NCBI GenBank assembly: GCA_963786295.1
Contig: CAWAYV010000034.1
Span: forward strand, 62,001-126,000
Direction of reading: 5' to 3'
From: JACCZX01 sp963786295
GTDB taxonomy: Bacteria > Pseudomonadota > Gammaproteobacteria > Burkholderiales > Burkholderiaceae_F
DNA length: 64,000 bases
The stretch's first letter is position 1; every line of letters starts with the position of its first letter. A model generated the notes under the pieces. That model was not told the DNA's origin, made no database searches, and worked only from the letters and a program-made list of their open reading frames with translations. Below, in pieces: positions 27,757 through 36,715 of the stretch. The position numbers were made by a program, and so were the translations under genes.

Positions 27757-28261
27757 CTAAGGCGTTACACGCACGTAGCGAGAGGCTTGCCGTGCTGGGG
27801 CGGACCGATACAGTGCTATCGATTCGATACGCCAGGGAATCGGCGCAACCCTCTCCGCAGCAAACCTTTTGACCCCGCGTAGCAGGGTTACGTGCGGTGC
27901 CAGCGGCTTGCGGTCATAGGCAACATTCATCTGGTCGAGCAGTGCGCGGGCGCGCTCGGCGAGTTCAGCCAAAGGCGCTCACCGTTTTATCGGCAGCGCC
28001 CACCCACACGACGCCCGCTTCCTCAAAAAATCCCAGCGTGTCGAGTTGCCAGGCAAACGGCTTGAAACGTAACTTTGCAACCGAATCGGCTAGATCGAAG
28101 GCGACTTCTTCCGCGAGGTCGCCGATAAAGGCGAGCGTGAGGTGCAAGTCATCGGCGCGCGCTGCGCGGCGATGTTCGATGCGTTGCCGAACGTCGTTCG
28201 ACAGCGACGCCAGCGCTAGGCGCGTCGGCTCGTCGGGCCACGCGGCGACAAAGCAACGCAT
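27757..28261 (-). CDS. thpR: RNA 2',3'-cyclic phosphodiesterase (ThpR), one frame break
   Basis: A 2H-phosphoesterase acting on RNA ends. Both HxTx motifs are visible: HLTLAFIGDL in the first part and HVTLLRGV in the second. The first part (MRCFVAAWPDEPTR start, ATG 28261) runs out of frame at about 27965-27975, where one extra base must be dropped to join SA to LAELAERARALLDQ. Without it each half would hold only one catalytic motif. The start overlaps the pyrD end by about 45 bases. Confidence 0.82.
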
Positions 28262-29295
28262 TCGCTCTTGCGGATTGCTTCGACGCATTCCGCTATCAAC
28301 TGCGGCCCCGAATAAATGAAGCCGGTGTAAAGCTGCACTAACGAAGCACCTGCCTGCATTTTTTCTACCGCGTCGACACCGCTCATGATTCCGCCGACAC
28401 CGATGATCGGCAGCGCGCCTCGCAAGTGGCGTGCTAGCAAATGCACGACTTGGGTCGCACGTTCGGTCAGCGGCCGCCCCGAGAGGCCGCCCGACTGATC
28501 GGCGTACTTCTGACCGTGCACCTTGTCGCGCGCGAGCGTCGTGTTGGTCGCGATTACCGCGTCCATTTTGTGCTCGACCAATTGGTCGGCGATCTCCCGG
28601 CACCGATTCATCGGCCAAGTCAGGAGCGATCTTGACTGCGATCGGTACACGCTTGCCGTGCCGATCCTCCAACCGCTTGCGTTCGTCACTCAGCCCCGTC
28701 AGCAGTCCCTCCAGTTGCCGGGCGCTCTGCAACGAGCGCAGTTCCTTCGTATTCGGCGACGAGACGTTGACTGCCACATAGTCTGCGGCGTCGTACACAC
28801 CGCGCAAGCACGTGCGATAGTCCTCCAGGGCTCGCTCGATCGGCGTGTCCGCATTCTTGCCGATATTCAGACCGATGATGCCGCCTCGATCGCGAAACGC
28901 GCGCTGCTGATGCACGTTGTCGACGAACTGGTCGGCACCATCGTTGTTGAACCCCAGTCCGGTTAATCAACGCCTGCGCGCGGGGCAGGCGAAACATGCG
29001 CGGCTTTGCGTGGCCCGGCTGCGGCCGCGGGGTTACGGTTCCCACTTCGATGAAGCCGAATCCGAGGCTTCCAAGCGCATCGATATGCGCGGCGGTCTTG
29101 TCGAGGCCTGCGGCCAGGCCGACCGGATTGGGAAAATTCAATCCCATCACTGTGACCGGCAACGGATTGAGCGGGCTTTGCGACCCAGCGCGCGATGCCG
29201 AGGTCGTGCCCTCGTTGCAACGCTGTCAGTGTTAGTTCGTGCGCTAGCTCGGGGTCGAGCGAGAAAAGAAACGGGCGCGCAAGTTTGTAAAGCAC
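28216..29295 (-). CDS. pyrD: Dihydroorotate dehydrogenase (quinone), three frame breaks
   Basis: Membrane-associated FMN enzyme of pyrimidine synthesis passing electrons from dihydroorotate to quinone. The family sequence is complete only across four reading segments: LYKLARPFLFSLDPE (from the GTG at 29295), then PVTVMGLNFPNPVGLAAGLDK, then DRGGIIGLNIGKN with VAVNVSSPNTKELRSLQ, then IATNTTLARDKV with GVGGIMSG and LVQLYTGFIYSGP. The breaks fall near 29165-29175, at a GGGG run near 28961-28964, and near 28604-28612; each needs one base removed. All motifs survive, so I take this as an intact gene with sequence errors; if real it would be a pseudogene and the cell would need another PyrD. Confidence 0.85.
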
Positions 29296-29323
29296 GCGCC
29301 GATTCTACGAGGCACTCTGCGTG

Positions 29324-30085
29324 CTACGCCCCCGTGGCGTCGCTTTGCCGCTCCCAGCGGCCGCCTTTCAACATTTCGACCGGGCGAAACGTGGCCTTGT
29401 AGGCCATCTTTGGGCTGTCGGCGATCCAATAGCCAAGATACAAATACGGCAGCGACAACGCCTTGGCTTGCTCGATCTGCCACAGAATGTTGTACGTGCC
29501 GTAACTGGTGGCGAGTTCGTCCGGGTCGAAAAACGTATAGACCGACGAGAGCCCGTCGTTTAATACGTCGATGATCGAGATCATGCGCAACGTTCCGACG
29601 CCATCGACCCCCGGCGGCGGCGGATCGCGAAATTCGACCAGCCGTGTGTTGACCTTGCTCTGCAAAAGAAACTGCGAGTACTGCTCGCGGCTGTCGTTGT
29701 CCATACCGCCGCCGGCATGGCGCGTCGACTGATAGCGGAGGTACAAGTCGTAGTGTTCGTGATCGAACGCCAGCGAGGCGACGCGCGACGTCAGCTCGCG
29801 ATGCCGTAACCACGCACGGCGTTGCGTACGATTCGCTTCAAACTCAGCGACCGGCACTCGCACCGGCACACACGCGCGGCAACCGTCGCAATACGGGCGG
29901 TAGGTAAAGATTCCGCTGCGTCGAAATCCCATCTTGACCAATTCGCTGTAAACATCTGCATTGATCAGGTGCGCAGGAGTTGCAACCTGCGAGCGCGCCT
30001 GCCGATGCTCGAGATAGCTGCACGGATACGGCGCCGTTGCGTAAAACTGCAACGCCGAAAAGGGCAGCTCCTTGAGATTGGCCAC
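29324..30085 (-). CDS. bpt: Aspartate/glutamate leucyltransferase (Bpt)
   Basis: Transfers leucine from leucyl-tRNA to N-terminal Asp or Glu, making N-degrons for ClpS/ClpAP. The 253-residue protein has the Cys-rich start TAPYPCSYLE and YCDGCRACVPVRVP, and a C-terminal GNAT-like part with LPYLYLGYWI. Length and motifs match the bacterial Ate1-related family. It lies 28 bases upstream of pyrD and about 40 bases after aat on the same strand, the usual neighbour set in proteobacteria. Acts in the cytosol. Confidence 0.94.
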   Translation of the reverse strand: MANLKELPFSALQFYATAPYPCSYLEHRQARSQVATPAHLINADVYSELVKMGFRRSGIFTYRPYCDGCRACVPVRVPVAEFEANRTQRRAWLRHRELTSRVASLAFDHEHYDLYLRYQSTRHAGGGMDNDSREQYSQFLLQSKVNTRLVEFRDPPPPGVDGVGTLRMISIIDVLNDGLSSVYTFFDPDELATSYGTYNILWQIEQAKALSLPYLYLGYWIADSPKMAYKATFRPVEMLKGGRWERQSDATGA

Positions 30086-30126
30086 GTCAGTCGGTCAAGG
30101 TCGAAGTCGTGAGTAAAAAAAGCGGG

Positions 30127-30858
30127 CTATGAACCCAAATCAGTCAGCAACGCATTGAGCAGACGGCCTGTGTACGCCGCCCAGTTTATCGGCGCCGCCC
30201 GCACCGACGCATTCAAATGCGCCACAAATTCCCGGCGCGAAATCTCGCGTGCTCCAAGCGACGCGAGGTGTCGCGTGTTCTGCTGGCAGTCTATCACTCG
30301 TACGCGCTCGGTTCGCATCACGCGCACAAGTGCGGCGAGTGCAATTTTCGACGCGTCGGGTACGCGAGAGAACATCGATTCACCGTAGAACATCCGGCCG
30401 AGCGCCACTCCATACAAGCCGCCCGCAAGCCGGCCGCCGACCCACGTTTCGATCGAGTGAGCCAGCCCGCGCCGATGCAATTCAATGTAGGCGTCCGCAA
30501 CGCTGTCAGTGATCCATGTGCCGGCTTCGTCGCCGCGCGGTGCCGCGCATGCCTGAATGACAGCGTCAAAGTCCGCATCGATCCGAAGTTCGATTGAAGC
30601 ATCGCGCGCCGCGTTTCGTAGAGTCTTTGCAAAACTGCGAGAGATTTTCAATTCGTCGGTAAACAACACCATGCGCGGATCCGGAGACCACCATAAGACA
30701 GGCTCCTCCTCCGAGTACCAGGGGAAAATCCCTTGCGGGTACGCCGCCAGCAGGCGCTCGGCGGTCAACTCAGCGCTTGCCGCGAGCAATCCGTTTGGGC
30801 TTTGAAGCGCAGCGGAGACCGGCGGGAATGGCTGGCCCGGAGCGAGCCAAGGAATCAT
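30127..30858 (-). CDS. aat: Leucyl/phenylalanyl-tRNA-protein transferase (Aat)
   Basis: Adds Leu or Phe to N-terminal Arg or Lys of proteins, the second N-degron transferase. It is 243 residues, with family landmarks GLLAASAELTAERLLAAY, QGIFPWYSEEEPVLWWSPDPR, SIETWVGGRLAGGLYGVALG and MFYGESMFSR. The start overlaps the NUDIX gene stop, implying coupled translation, and bpt follows. Both branches of the leucine N-degron pathway are therefore encoded side by side. Confidence 0.95.
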   Translation of the reverse strand: MIPWLAPGQPFPPVSAALQSPNGLLAASAELTAERLLAAYPQGIFPWYSEEEPVLWWSPDPRMVLFTDELKISRSFAKTLRNAARDASIELRIDADFDAVIQACAAPRGDEAGTWITDSVADAYIELHRRGLAHSIETWVGGRLAGGLYGVALGRMFYGESMFSRVPDASKIALAALVRVMRTERVRVIDCQQNTRHLASLGAREISRREFVAHLNASVRAAPINWAAYTGRLLNALLTDLGS

Positions 30859-31412
30859 GCGCGCACGGCGCGGGCGGTCGGCGCCGCTGTGATTGCACGG
30901 GTGTACACACCGAACTCACCACGTGTCCGGTCGGCAAAGTAAAGCTCCAACGTTGCCGAAACCGTGCGAAATGCAATTTCGTCCCAGGGGATCTCGTTCT
31001 GACGAAACAGCCGTACTTCGAGGCTTTCGGTGCCGATAGTGAAATTCGTGTCGAGTAGTTCGGCTCTGAAGAAAATATGAACTTGCTGTACGTGTGGCAC
31101 ATCGATCATCGAAAACAGCGGCCCCAACCTGACGCGGGCGCCGGCTTCTTCTAGAGTTTCGCGCAGTGCGCCATCGCCGGTGGTTTCGCCTATTTCCATG
31201 AAGCCGGCGGGCAGCGTCCACTTGCCAAGTCGCGGCTCGATCGCGCGTTTGCACAGTAAGACCTGGTCACCCCACACCGGGATCGTTCCCACGACTGGCC
31301 GTGGATTGACATAGTGCACTGCACCGCAGTGGTCGCAGCAGTCACGCAGGCGGTTATCGCCAGGCGGGACGTGCGAGACGGTGGTGTGACCGCAGACCGA
31401 ACAAAAAGTCAC
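30855..31412 (-). CDS. NUDIX hydrolase with N-terminal zinc ribbon
   Basis: About 185 residues. A short zinc ribbon (CSVCG and CDHCG near the N-terminus) precedes a NUDIX domain whose box is complete: GFMEIGETTGDGALRETLEE. Similar proteins hydrolyse NADH or nucleotide-sugar/ADP-ribose diphosphates; the substrate is not determinable. GTG 31412 is preferred to the ATG at 31451, because the longer reading would run through the terminator hairpin at 31423-31446. Coupled to aat by a 4-base overlap. Confidence 0.88.
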   Translation of the reverse strand: MTFCSVCGHTTVSHVPPGDNRLRDCCDHCGAVHYVNPRPVVGTIPVWGDQVLLCKRAIEPRLGKWTLPAGFMEIGETTGDGALRETLEEAGARVRLGPLFSMIDVPHVQQVHIFFRAELLDTNFTIGTESLEVRLFRQNEIPWDEIAFRTVSATLELYFADRTRGEFGVYTRAITAAPTARAVRA

Positions 31413-31422
31413 TGCACAATAG

Positions 31423-31446
31423 AAAAGGGCGGGCATATGCCCGCCC
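31423..31446 (-). terminator. Rho-independent terminator of the GlsB/YeaQ gene
   Basis: A perfect 20-base palindrome (31427-31446, GGGCGGGC/GCCCGCCC) is followed on the minus strand by four T. It lies 19 bases after the stop of the minus-strand membrane-protein gene and separates it from the NUDIX-aat-bpt-pyrD group. It also decides the NUDIX start. Confidence 0.75.
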
Positions 31447-31464
31447 TTCACACCTTACACGCTC

Positions 31465-31734
31465 TTAGCGCGCAGTACCGCGGCGAAACAGATTGACGAT
31501 CGCCAGCAGAATGATGGCGCCCAGTAACGAAACGACCAATGCGCCTACGCTCAGCGATCCCTGATTGATCGTGGGTACGCCTACCAGCGGAGAGATGAGC
31601 CAGCCGCCGAGCATTGCGCCGACGATGCCGACGATGATATTGAGGAAGATGCCCTGCTGCCCATCGGTGCGCATAATCATGCTCGCTACCCAGCCGATCA
31701 AACCGCCGACAACCAACCAGATGATGAAATTCAT
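31465..31734 (-). CDS. GlsB/YeaQ/YmgE family small membrane protein
   Basis: An 89-residue protein with three hydrophobic segments and the family's Gly-rich pattern: MNFIIWLVVGGLIGWVAS, then IFLNIIVGIVGAMLGGWL, and a final VSLLGAIILLAIVNLF. These small inner-membrane proteins (transglycosylase-associated family) are widespread and stress-induced in some bacteria, but their biochemical role is unknown. ATG 31734 is preceded by GGGAGAGA at ribosome-binding distance; the longer open frame to 31875 has no support. A hairpin terminator follows. Confidence 0.9.
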   Translation of the reverse strand: MNFIIWLVVGGLIGWVASMIMRTDGQQGIFLNIIVGIVGAMLGGWLISPLVGVPTINQGSLSVGALVVSLLGAIILLAIVNLFRRGTAR

Positions 31735-31860
31735 GTTTCTCTCTCCCGGTGAAGTGAAGTACAGCGACAGAAAGTTTGCCACACCCATACGGCATTGCCC
31801 GCCGATCTGACAAGCGGCAAGTGCTGTGATTGCCAACATACGCAAGGATCGTTCCAGCTT

Positions 31861-32511
31861 ATGGCGCTGACACAACTATGGGTTTCACCGTTTGGGCTGG
31901 CGGGCCTTGTCTTCGGAATCGTTGGTGCGCTGCTTTTGTTGTCCGGCCTGGGTGCGCTAATTCGGCTGCGTCCATTTCGATTCGTCTTGCGAACAATATT
32001 CGGCTTGTTGCTGTTAGCGGTAGGCGCGTTGGCAGCGACGATCGCGATCGGCACTCATGGGTACACCGCGTTGACCCGGGAAGACATTGCGGCAACGTTG
32101 CTCGTGCAGCCGACCGGGCCGCAGCGGTTTTCAGCGACGGTGCGCTATCCCGATCTGCGCGAAGTCAAGTTCGAACTCGCGGGTGACGAGGTCTATGTCG
32201 ATGCACAAATTCTGAAGTGGAAACCGATAGCCAACGTGTTCGGGCTGCACACCGCCTATGAGCTCGATCGCATTGCCGGGCGATATCGCTCGATCGACCA
32301 CGAGCGCTCGGCGGCGCGCACTGTGTTTCCATTGAGCCGCGACAAGCCGCTCGATCTGTTCGATTTGCGGCGGCGCTACACATTCCTGGCGCCGCTGCTC
32401 GATGCGGAGTATGGATCCGCCAGTTACGTTGTCGTATCGCGCCCGGCGGAGATCGAGCTTCGGGTCTCCACGACCGGTCTACTGATGCGCGAAGTCAAGC
32501 AGGCGCAATAG
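31861..32511 (+). CDS. Membrane-anchored protein of unknown function
   Basis: A 216-residue protein. Two hydrophobic segments near the N-terminus (about 12-32 and 43-63) are followed by a soluble domain of about 150 residues, with FSATVRYPDLREVKFELAGD and GLHTAYELDRIAGRYR as its most distinctive parts. The family resembles proteobacterial proteins annotated only as hypothetical, and I do not recognise a function. ATG 31861 begins directly before the first membrane segment and is preferred to the in-frame 31795. A DUF2064 glycosyltransferase follows after 37 bases. Confidence 0.75.
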   Translation: MALTQLWVSPFGLAGLVFGIVGALLLLSGLGALIRLRPFRFVLRTIFGLLLLAVGALAATIAIGTHGYTALTREDIAATLLVQPTGPQRFSATVRYPDLREVKFELAGDEVYVDAQILKWKPIANVFGLHTAYELDRIAGRYRSIDHERSAARTVFPLSRDKPLDLFDLRRRYTFLAPLLDAEYGSASYVVVSRPAEIELRVSTTGLLMREVKQAQ

Positions 32512-32548
32512 CGCGACGCTTGCGAGTGCAACTCTTGGCGGCGCAAGA

Positions 32549-33199
32549 ATGAGCGCGTGTCTGACGGTGATGGCCAAGCAACCTGAGCGCGGCAAGGTCA
32601 AGACCCGGATCGCGGCGGTGCTCGGCGATGATCAAGCGGCCGAAGTGTGCCGGTGCGCATTGGACGACACGCTTGCATTGGCAGCGTCCATCGCCGATGT
32701 CGCGCACGTGCTGAGCTACGCGCCGCCAACGGGCGATGGTCAGCGCTACTTCAAGCAGGCGGCGCCTGACTTCGTGCTGATACCGCAGCAAGGCGCCACG
32801 TTGGGCGAACGCATCAGCGGCACCTTGGCTGCCTTGTTAGAAGATCACAGTTCGGTAGTACTGATCGGTAGCGATAGTCCGGACTTGCCGGCAGAGTTCA
32901 TCACACGCGCGTTCGAGATGCTGCGCGGCCCCACCGAGGTCGTGCTCGGCCCCGCCAATGACGGCGGCTACTACCTGTTGGGCGTGCGGTCGATGCAACC
33001 CATTTTGTTCGAGCGCATTCACTGGAGCACCGCGGTCGTCGCGCAGCAAACACGAGCGCGCGCGGCCGAGGCCGGGCTGCAGATGGCGGATTTACCTCCT
33101 TGGCACGACCTTGATACTGTTGCCGACCTGCAGGCGCTAATCGCGCCTGGCGCGCCGCGAACGCGCGCATTTGTCGCAGCATTGAATCAAAGGAATTAG
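32549..33199 (+). CDS. DUF2064 / TIGR04282 family glycosyltransferase
   Basis: A 216-residue GT-A-type domain protein. Visible are VMAKQPERGKVKTRIA (nucleotide-binding start), VLIGSDSPDLPAEFI with the metal-binding acidic pair, and VLGPANDGGYYLLG. The family (DUF2064; TIGR04282 includes arsenosugar-pathway enzymes) is found with various partners, and its substrate here is unknown. It ends 3 bases before frmA, so it is probably cotranscribed with the formaldehyde genes. Confidence 0.85.
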   Translation: MSACLTVMAKQPERGKVKTRIAAVLGDDQAAEVCRCALDDTLALAASIADVAHVLSYAPPTGDGQRYFKQAAPDFVLIPQQGATLGERISGTLAALLEDHSSVVLIGSDSPDLPAEFITRAFEMLRGPTEVVLGPANDGGYYLLGVRSMQPILFERIHWSTAVVAQQTRARAAEAGLQMADLPPWHDLDTVADLQALIAPGAPRTRAFVAALNQRN

Positions 33200-33202
33200 C
33201 CA

Positions 33203-34309
33203 ATGAAAACAAAAGCGGCGGTTGCATGGAAAGCTGGCGAGCCTCTGAGCATCGAAACGGTGGACGTTGATCCGCCGCGCGCGGGCGAAGTGCTGGTCGA
33301 AGTCAAAGCGACAGGCATATGTCACACCGATTACTACACATTGTCCGGCGCCGATCCCGAGGGGATCTTTCCGTCGATACTCGGCCATGAAGGCGCCGGC
33401 GTCGTGCTGGAAGTTGGCGCGGGTGTAGACACGCTAAAACGCGACGATCACGTCATTCCGCTGTACACGCCCGAGTGCCGGCAGTGCAAGTTCTGTTTGT
33501 CGCGCAAGACCAATTTGTGTCAGGCGATTCGCTCTACGCAGGGGCGCGGCCTGATGCCCGACGGCACGTCCCGATTTTCAATCGGCGGCAAGCCGATCAT
33601 GCATTACATGGGAACGTCGACGTTCGCGAATCACATCGTGGTGCCTGCGATCGCGCTGGCGAAGATCCGCGAGGACGCGCCGTTCGATAAGGTCTGCTAC
33701 ATCGGATGTGGCGTCACGACCGGCGTAGGCGCGGTGATCATTACAGCGAAGGTCGAGGCAGGCGCCAATGTCGTTGTGTTCGGACTGGGCGGCATCGGCT
33801 TGAACGTGATTCAGGGCGCGAAGATGGTCGGCGCCGACCGCATCATCGGCATCGATACGAACCCAGCGCGTGAGGCGCTCGGCCGCAAGTTCGGCATGAC
33901 GCACTTCATCGATCCGAAGAATGTCGGCAATGTCGTCGATGCGATCGTGCAGTTGACCGACGGTGGCGCCGATTACAGCTTCGAATGCATCGGCAACGTG
34001 ACCACGATGCGCCAGGCGCTCGAATGCTGTCACAAAGGATGGGGCCAGAGCATCATCATCGGTGTGGCCGCCGCGGGCCAGGAAATCAGCACCCGCCCGT
34101 TTCAACTGGTGACCGGTCGGGTGTGGAAAGGCACCGCGTTCGGCGGCGCGCGCGGGCGCACCGACGTGCCGCGCATTGTCGATTGGTACATGGAAGGCAA
34201 GCTCAACATCGATGATCTGATCACGCATCATCTGTCTCTCGAGCACATCAATGAGGGATTTGATCTGATGAAACGCGGCGAATCGATTCGCAGCGTGGTG
34301 GAGTTTTAA
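33203..34309 (+). CDS. frmA: S-(hydroxymethyl)glutathione dehydrogenase (class III alcohol dehydrogenase)
   Basis: A zinc-dependent NAD enzyme oxidising S-hydroxymethylglutathione (the formaldehyde adduct). The 368-residue protein carries GICHTDYYTLSG, GHEGAGVVLEVG, the structural zinc cysteines in CRQCKFCLSRKTNLC, and the NAD-binding GLGGIGLNV. ATG 33203 follows AAAGGA. fghA starts 16 bases downstream, giving the two-step glutathione formaldehyde route in one operon. Confidence 0.96.
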   Translation: MKTKAAVAWKAGEPLSIETVDVDPPRAGEVLVEVKATGICHTDYYTLSGADPEGIFPSILGHEGAGVVLEVGAGVDTLKRDDHVIPLYTPECRQCKFCLSRKTNLCQAIRSTQGRGLMPDGTSRFSIGGKPIMHYMGTSTFANHIVVPAIALAKIREDAPFDKVCYIGCGVTTGVGAVIITAKVEAGANVVVFGLGGIGLNVIQGAKMVGADRIIGIDTNPAREALGRKFGMTHFIDPKNVGNVVDAIVQLTDGGADYSFECIGNVTTMRQALECCHKGWGQSIIIGVAAAGQEISTRPFQLVTGRVWKGTAFGGARGRTDVPRIVDWYMEGKLNIDDLITHHLSLEHINEGFDLMKRGESIRSVVEF

Positions 34310-34325
34310 CTGCGGAATTCTGAGG

Positions 34326-35195
34326 GTGCCGCAGCTTGAACTGCTAAGCGAGCACGGCTGCTTCGGCGGTCGGCAGTTTTTCTATCGGCATCCATCGGCC
34401 GAGATTGGATTACCGATGCGATTCGCGCTGTTCATGCCGCCGCACATGTCGGGCGCATCGCTGCCGCTGCTCGTGTTTCTCGCCGGCCTGACGTGCACTG
34501 AGGAGACATTCACTACGAAGGCCGGCGCGCAACGATTGGCCGCCGAGCTGGGCATTGCACTGTTGATGCCGGACACGAGTCCACGCGGCGCGGGCGTGCC
34601 GGGTGAGGCCGAATCCTGGGACTTTGGCGTTGGTGCCGGGTTTTATCTGGATGCAACACGCGAGCCGTGGGCTAGACACTGGCGCATGGAAAGCTATCTG
34701 ATGCACGAGCTATTGCCGCTCGCGGCTGAAGCGTTTCCGATCGATGCTGCGCGCGTTGGCATCTTCGGCCACTCGATGGGTGGCCACGGCGCACTGACGC
34801 TCGCGATGCGGCATCCTGGCCGCTTTGCATCGGTTTCGGCGCTAGCGCCGATCGCAGCTGCGATGCGCGCGCCGTGGGGCAAGAAAGCGTTCAGCGGCTA
34901 TTTCGGCGACGACATTGACCGCTGGGAGCAACACGATGCCAGCGTGTTGATGAGTCGGCAACTAGCCCCACCGTTTCCGCAGGGTCTGCTGATTGACCAG
35001 GGACTGGCCGACCAATTTCTGAGCGAACAGCTGCATCCGGCGATGTTCGAGGCGGCGTGCCGGGACGTCGGCCAGCCGTTGACGCTTCGTTATCACGAAG
35101 GCTACGACCATGGCTACTATTTCATTTCGACGTTCGTCGACGATCACCTGCGCTTTCATTACGCGAGGCTGAAACGCGGTGAGAGATCAACGTAG
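34326..35195 (+). CDS. fghA: S-formylglutathione hydrolase
   Basis: A 289-residue alpha/beta hydrolase completing formaldehyde detoxification by releasing formate and glutathione. The nucleophile Ser is in GHSMGGHG, preceded by LLVFLAGLTCTEETF (oxyanion region), and the catalytic His is in HEGYDHGYYF. The start is the GTG at 34326, 16 bases after frmA. The 3' end overlaps the facing UdgX-type gene by 9 bases (convergent). Confidence 0.95.
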   Translation: MPQLELLSEHGCFGGRQFFYRHPSAEIGLPMRFALFMPPHMSGASLPLLVFLAGLTCTEETFTTKAGAQRLAAELGIALLMPDTSPRGAGVPGEAESWDFGVGAGFYLDATREPWARHWRMESYLMHELLPLAAEAFPIDAARVGIFGHSMGGHGALTLAMRHPGRFASVSALAPIAAAMRAPWGKKAFSGYFGDDIDRWEQHDASVLMSRQLAPPFPQGLLIDQGLADQFLSEQLHPAMFEAACRDVGQPLTLRYHEGYDHGYYFISTFVDDHLRFHYARLKRGERST

Positions 35196-35852
35196 ACCGC
35201 GGAGATATTTCGCTGCGATCTTCAGGTCTTCGACGAACTTGCCGAACTCGGCGTCGCGCGCCTCGGGCAGCACGCGCAATAGATACGACGGATGCACGGT
35301 CACCAACACGCGAGTTGACTGTAGAAGCTCGTTGTGCGGCTCGATCAGCGTTCCGCGATTGGCAAGGATCGGTAATGCGCGTCCGAGAACCGCGCGCACC
35401 GCAGTTGCGCCCAGTGCGACGATCAGAGCCGGCTGCACGGTCGCAACTTCGCCTTCGTACCACGCATGGCACGCAGCGATTTCAAGCTCGGCCGGCTTCT
35501 TGTGCAGACGGCGCTTGCCCCGCAGTTCGAACTTGAAGTGCTTGACGGCGTTGGTGACGTAAACCTCGCTGCGCTTGATACCGGCAGCGGCCAACGCACG
35601 GTCCAGTAACTGGCCCGCCGGACCCACGAATGGTCGCCCGGCGAGGTCTTCCTGATCGCCGGGCTGCTCGCCTACCAGCATCATCCGTGCAGAGGTCGGG
35701 CCTTCGCCCGGCACAGCCTGGGTTGCATGCTTCCAAAGCGAGCAGTTACGGCATTGATCCAGCAGCTTGCGCTGATCCTCGCCTGCACCGGATTCTGCCT
35801 GCGGTGTCGATCTCGGTATTTCGAGCTTCGTCAGCAGTCCCATGTTGCGCAT
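35187..35852 (-). CDS. UdgX-type uracil-DNA glycosylase family protein
   Basis: A 221-residue protein of uracil-DNA glycosylase family 4, UdgX branch. Motif A reads GEQPGDQEDLAGRPFVGPAGQ (the GEQPGDQED form is typical of UdgX); the KRRLH insertion at 113-117 corresponds to the UdgX KRRIH loop; the late VTVHPS motif is present. Cys34, Cys37 and Cys129 can serve the 4Fe-4S cluster. Known for UdgX: the His of this loop forms a covalent bond with DNA at uracil instead of releasing it. Here Leu replaces Ile, but His117 is kept. It lies just downstream of lexA on the same strand (66-base gap). Start is 35852 or 35843. Confidence 0.87.
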   Translation of the reverse strand: MRNMGLLTKLEIPRSTPQAESGAGEDQRKLLDQCRNCSLWKHATQAVPGEGPTSARMMLVGEQPGDQEDLAGRPFVGPAGQLLDRALAAAGIKRSEVYVTNAVKHFKFELRGKRRLHKKPAELEIAACHAWYEGEVATVQPALIVALGATAVRAVLGRALPILANRGTLIEPHNELLQSTRVLVTVHPSYLLRVLPEARDAEFGKFVEDLKIAAKYLRGLR

Positions 35853-35918
35853 AGCACTGAGCCACCGTTACACGCCGCATGACGTGCAAGCCGGATACCT
35901 GACGACGCTGGCGCTCGG

Positions 35919-36569
35919 CTAAAGCGACGCCCGAATCACGCCGACCGCAATCCCTTCGATCGCAAAAGGTTCGCGCTTCAAATCGACGATGATCGGCTTG
36001 TGCTCCGGATTTTCGGCAATGAGCTCGGCGCGCGCCCCGCGCAGCTTCAATCGCTTGACGGTGACCTCGTCGCCTAATCGCGCAACGACCACCTGGCCCG
36101 AACGCGCCTGGGGTTGCCGGTGCACCGCCAGCCAATCGCCGTCGAGGATTCCCGCGTCCCGCATGCTCATGCCACGCACTTCGAGCAAATAGTCGGCGTA
36201 CGGTTTGAAAGTAGCCGGGTCAACGGCAGCGGTCGCCATCACGTTTTCCTGCGCCAAAATGGGACTGCCCGCCGCGACTTTGCCGATGACGGGCAGTCCG
36301 CTTTCCTGCGCGGCCAGCATCAACTCGCGCACGCTGTCTTTCAGCCGAATGCCGCGCGACGTGCCGGCGACCAGCTCGATCAGCCCTTTCTTTTGCAGCG
36401 CCTGCAGATGCTGTTCGGCCGCGTTCAGCGAGCGAAAGCCGAACGCCTGCGAGATTTCATCGCGCGTCGGCGGGGCGCCACTTTCGGTCAGCCTCTGCCG
36501 AATGAATTCCAGAATCTCCGTCTGCCGCGGAGTTGGATCGGAAACCGTAAAGACTGCCGAGTGTCGATT
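35919..36569 (-). CDS. lexA: LexA repressor
   Basis: SOS repressor that cleaves itself when RecA is activated. The N-terminal winged helix-turn-helix (about 10-70: LTESGAPPTRDEISQAFGF, then NAAEQHLQALQKKGLI) is followed by the cleavage site AAGSP and the peptidase S24 domain with the catalytic Ser in MRDAG-adjacent GMSM and Lys in VTVKRLKL. ATG 36569 is preferred to the TTG at 36593, which would sit almost against the operator at 36598-36613. The box upstream shows autoregulation. Confidence 0.95.
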   Translation of the reverse strand, partial: NRHSAVFTVSDPTPRQTEILEFIRQRLTESGAPPTRDEISQAFGFRSLNAAEQHLQALQKKGLIELVAGTSRGIRLKDSVRELMLAAQESGLPVIGKVAAGSPILAQENVMATAAVDPATFKPYADYLLEVRGMSMRDAGILDGDWLAVHRQPQARSGQVVVARLGDEVTVKRLKLRGARAELIAENPEHKPIIVDLKREPFAIEGIAVGVIRASL

Positions 36570-36597
36570 CATTGAAGTGGACGCAGTGGACAATGTA

Positions 36598-36613
36598 CTG
36601 TAAATGTATACAG
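36598..36613. promoter_or_regulatory. LexA box (SOS operator)
   Basis: The sequence CTGTAAATGTATACAG fits the CTGT-N8-ACAG consensus exactly. It is 29 bases upstream of the lexA start at 36569, the expected position for autoregulation. The plus-strand gene starting at 36716 is about 100 bases away on the other side, so it could also come under LexA control. Confidence 0.88.
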
Positions 36614-36715
36614 TGCTGGCGAAAAAAGCAAGGCAGTGCGCCTTTGCTGCGACGACAGAGCGCGACGACGGAACGAAGTGTGTGATCTACTTGAAGATGC
36701 ACCTGGAGCTTCTCC

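Noticed and set aside
35187..36593. A LexA operator in front of the UdgX-type gene
   Set aside because: No CTGT-N8-ACAG match was found in the short gap; only the lexA-proximal box is convincing.
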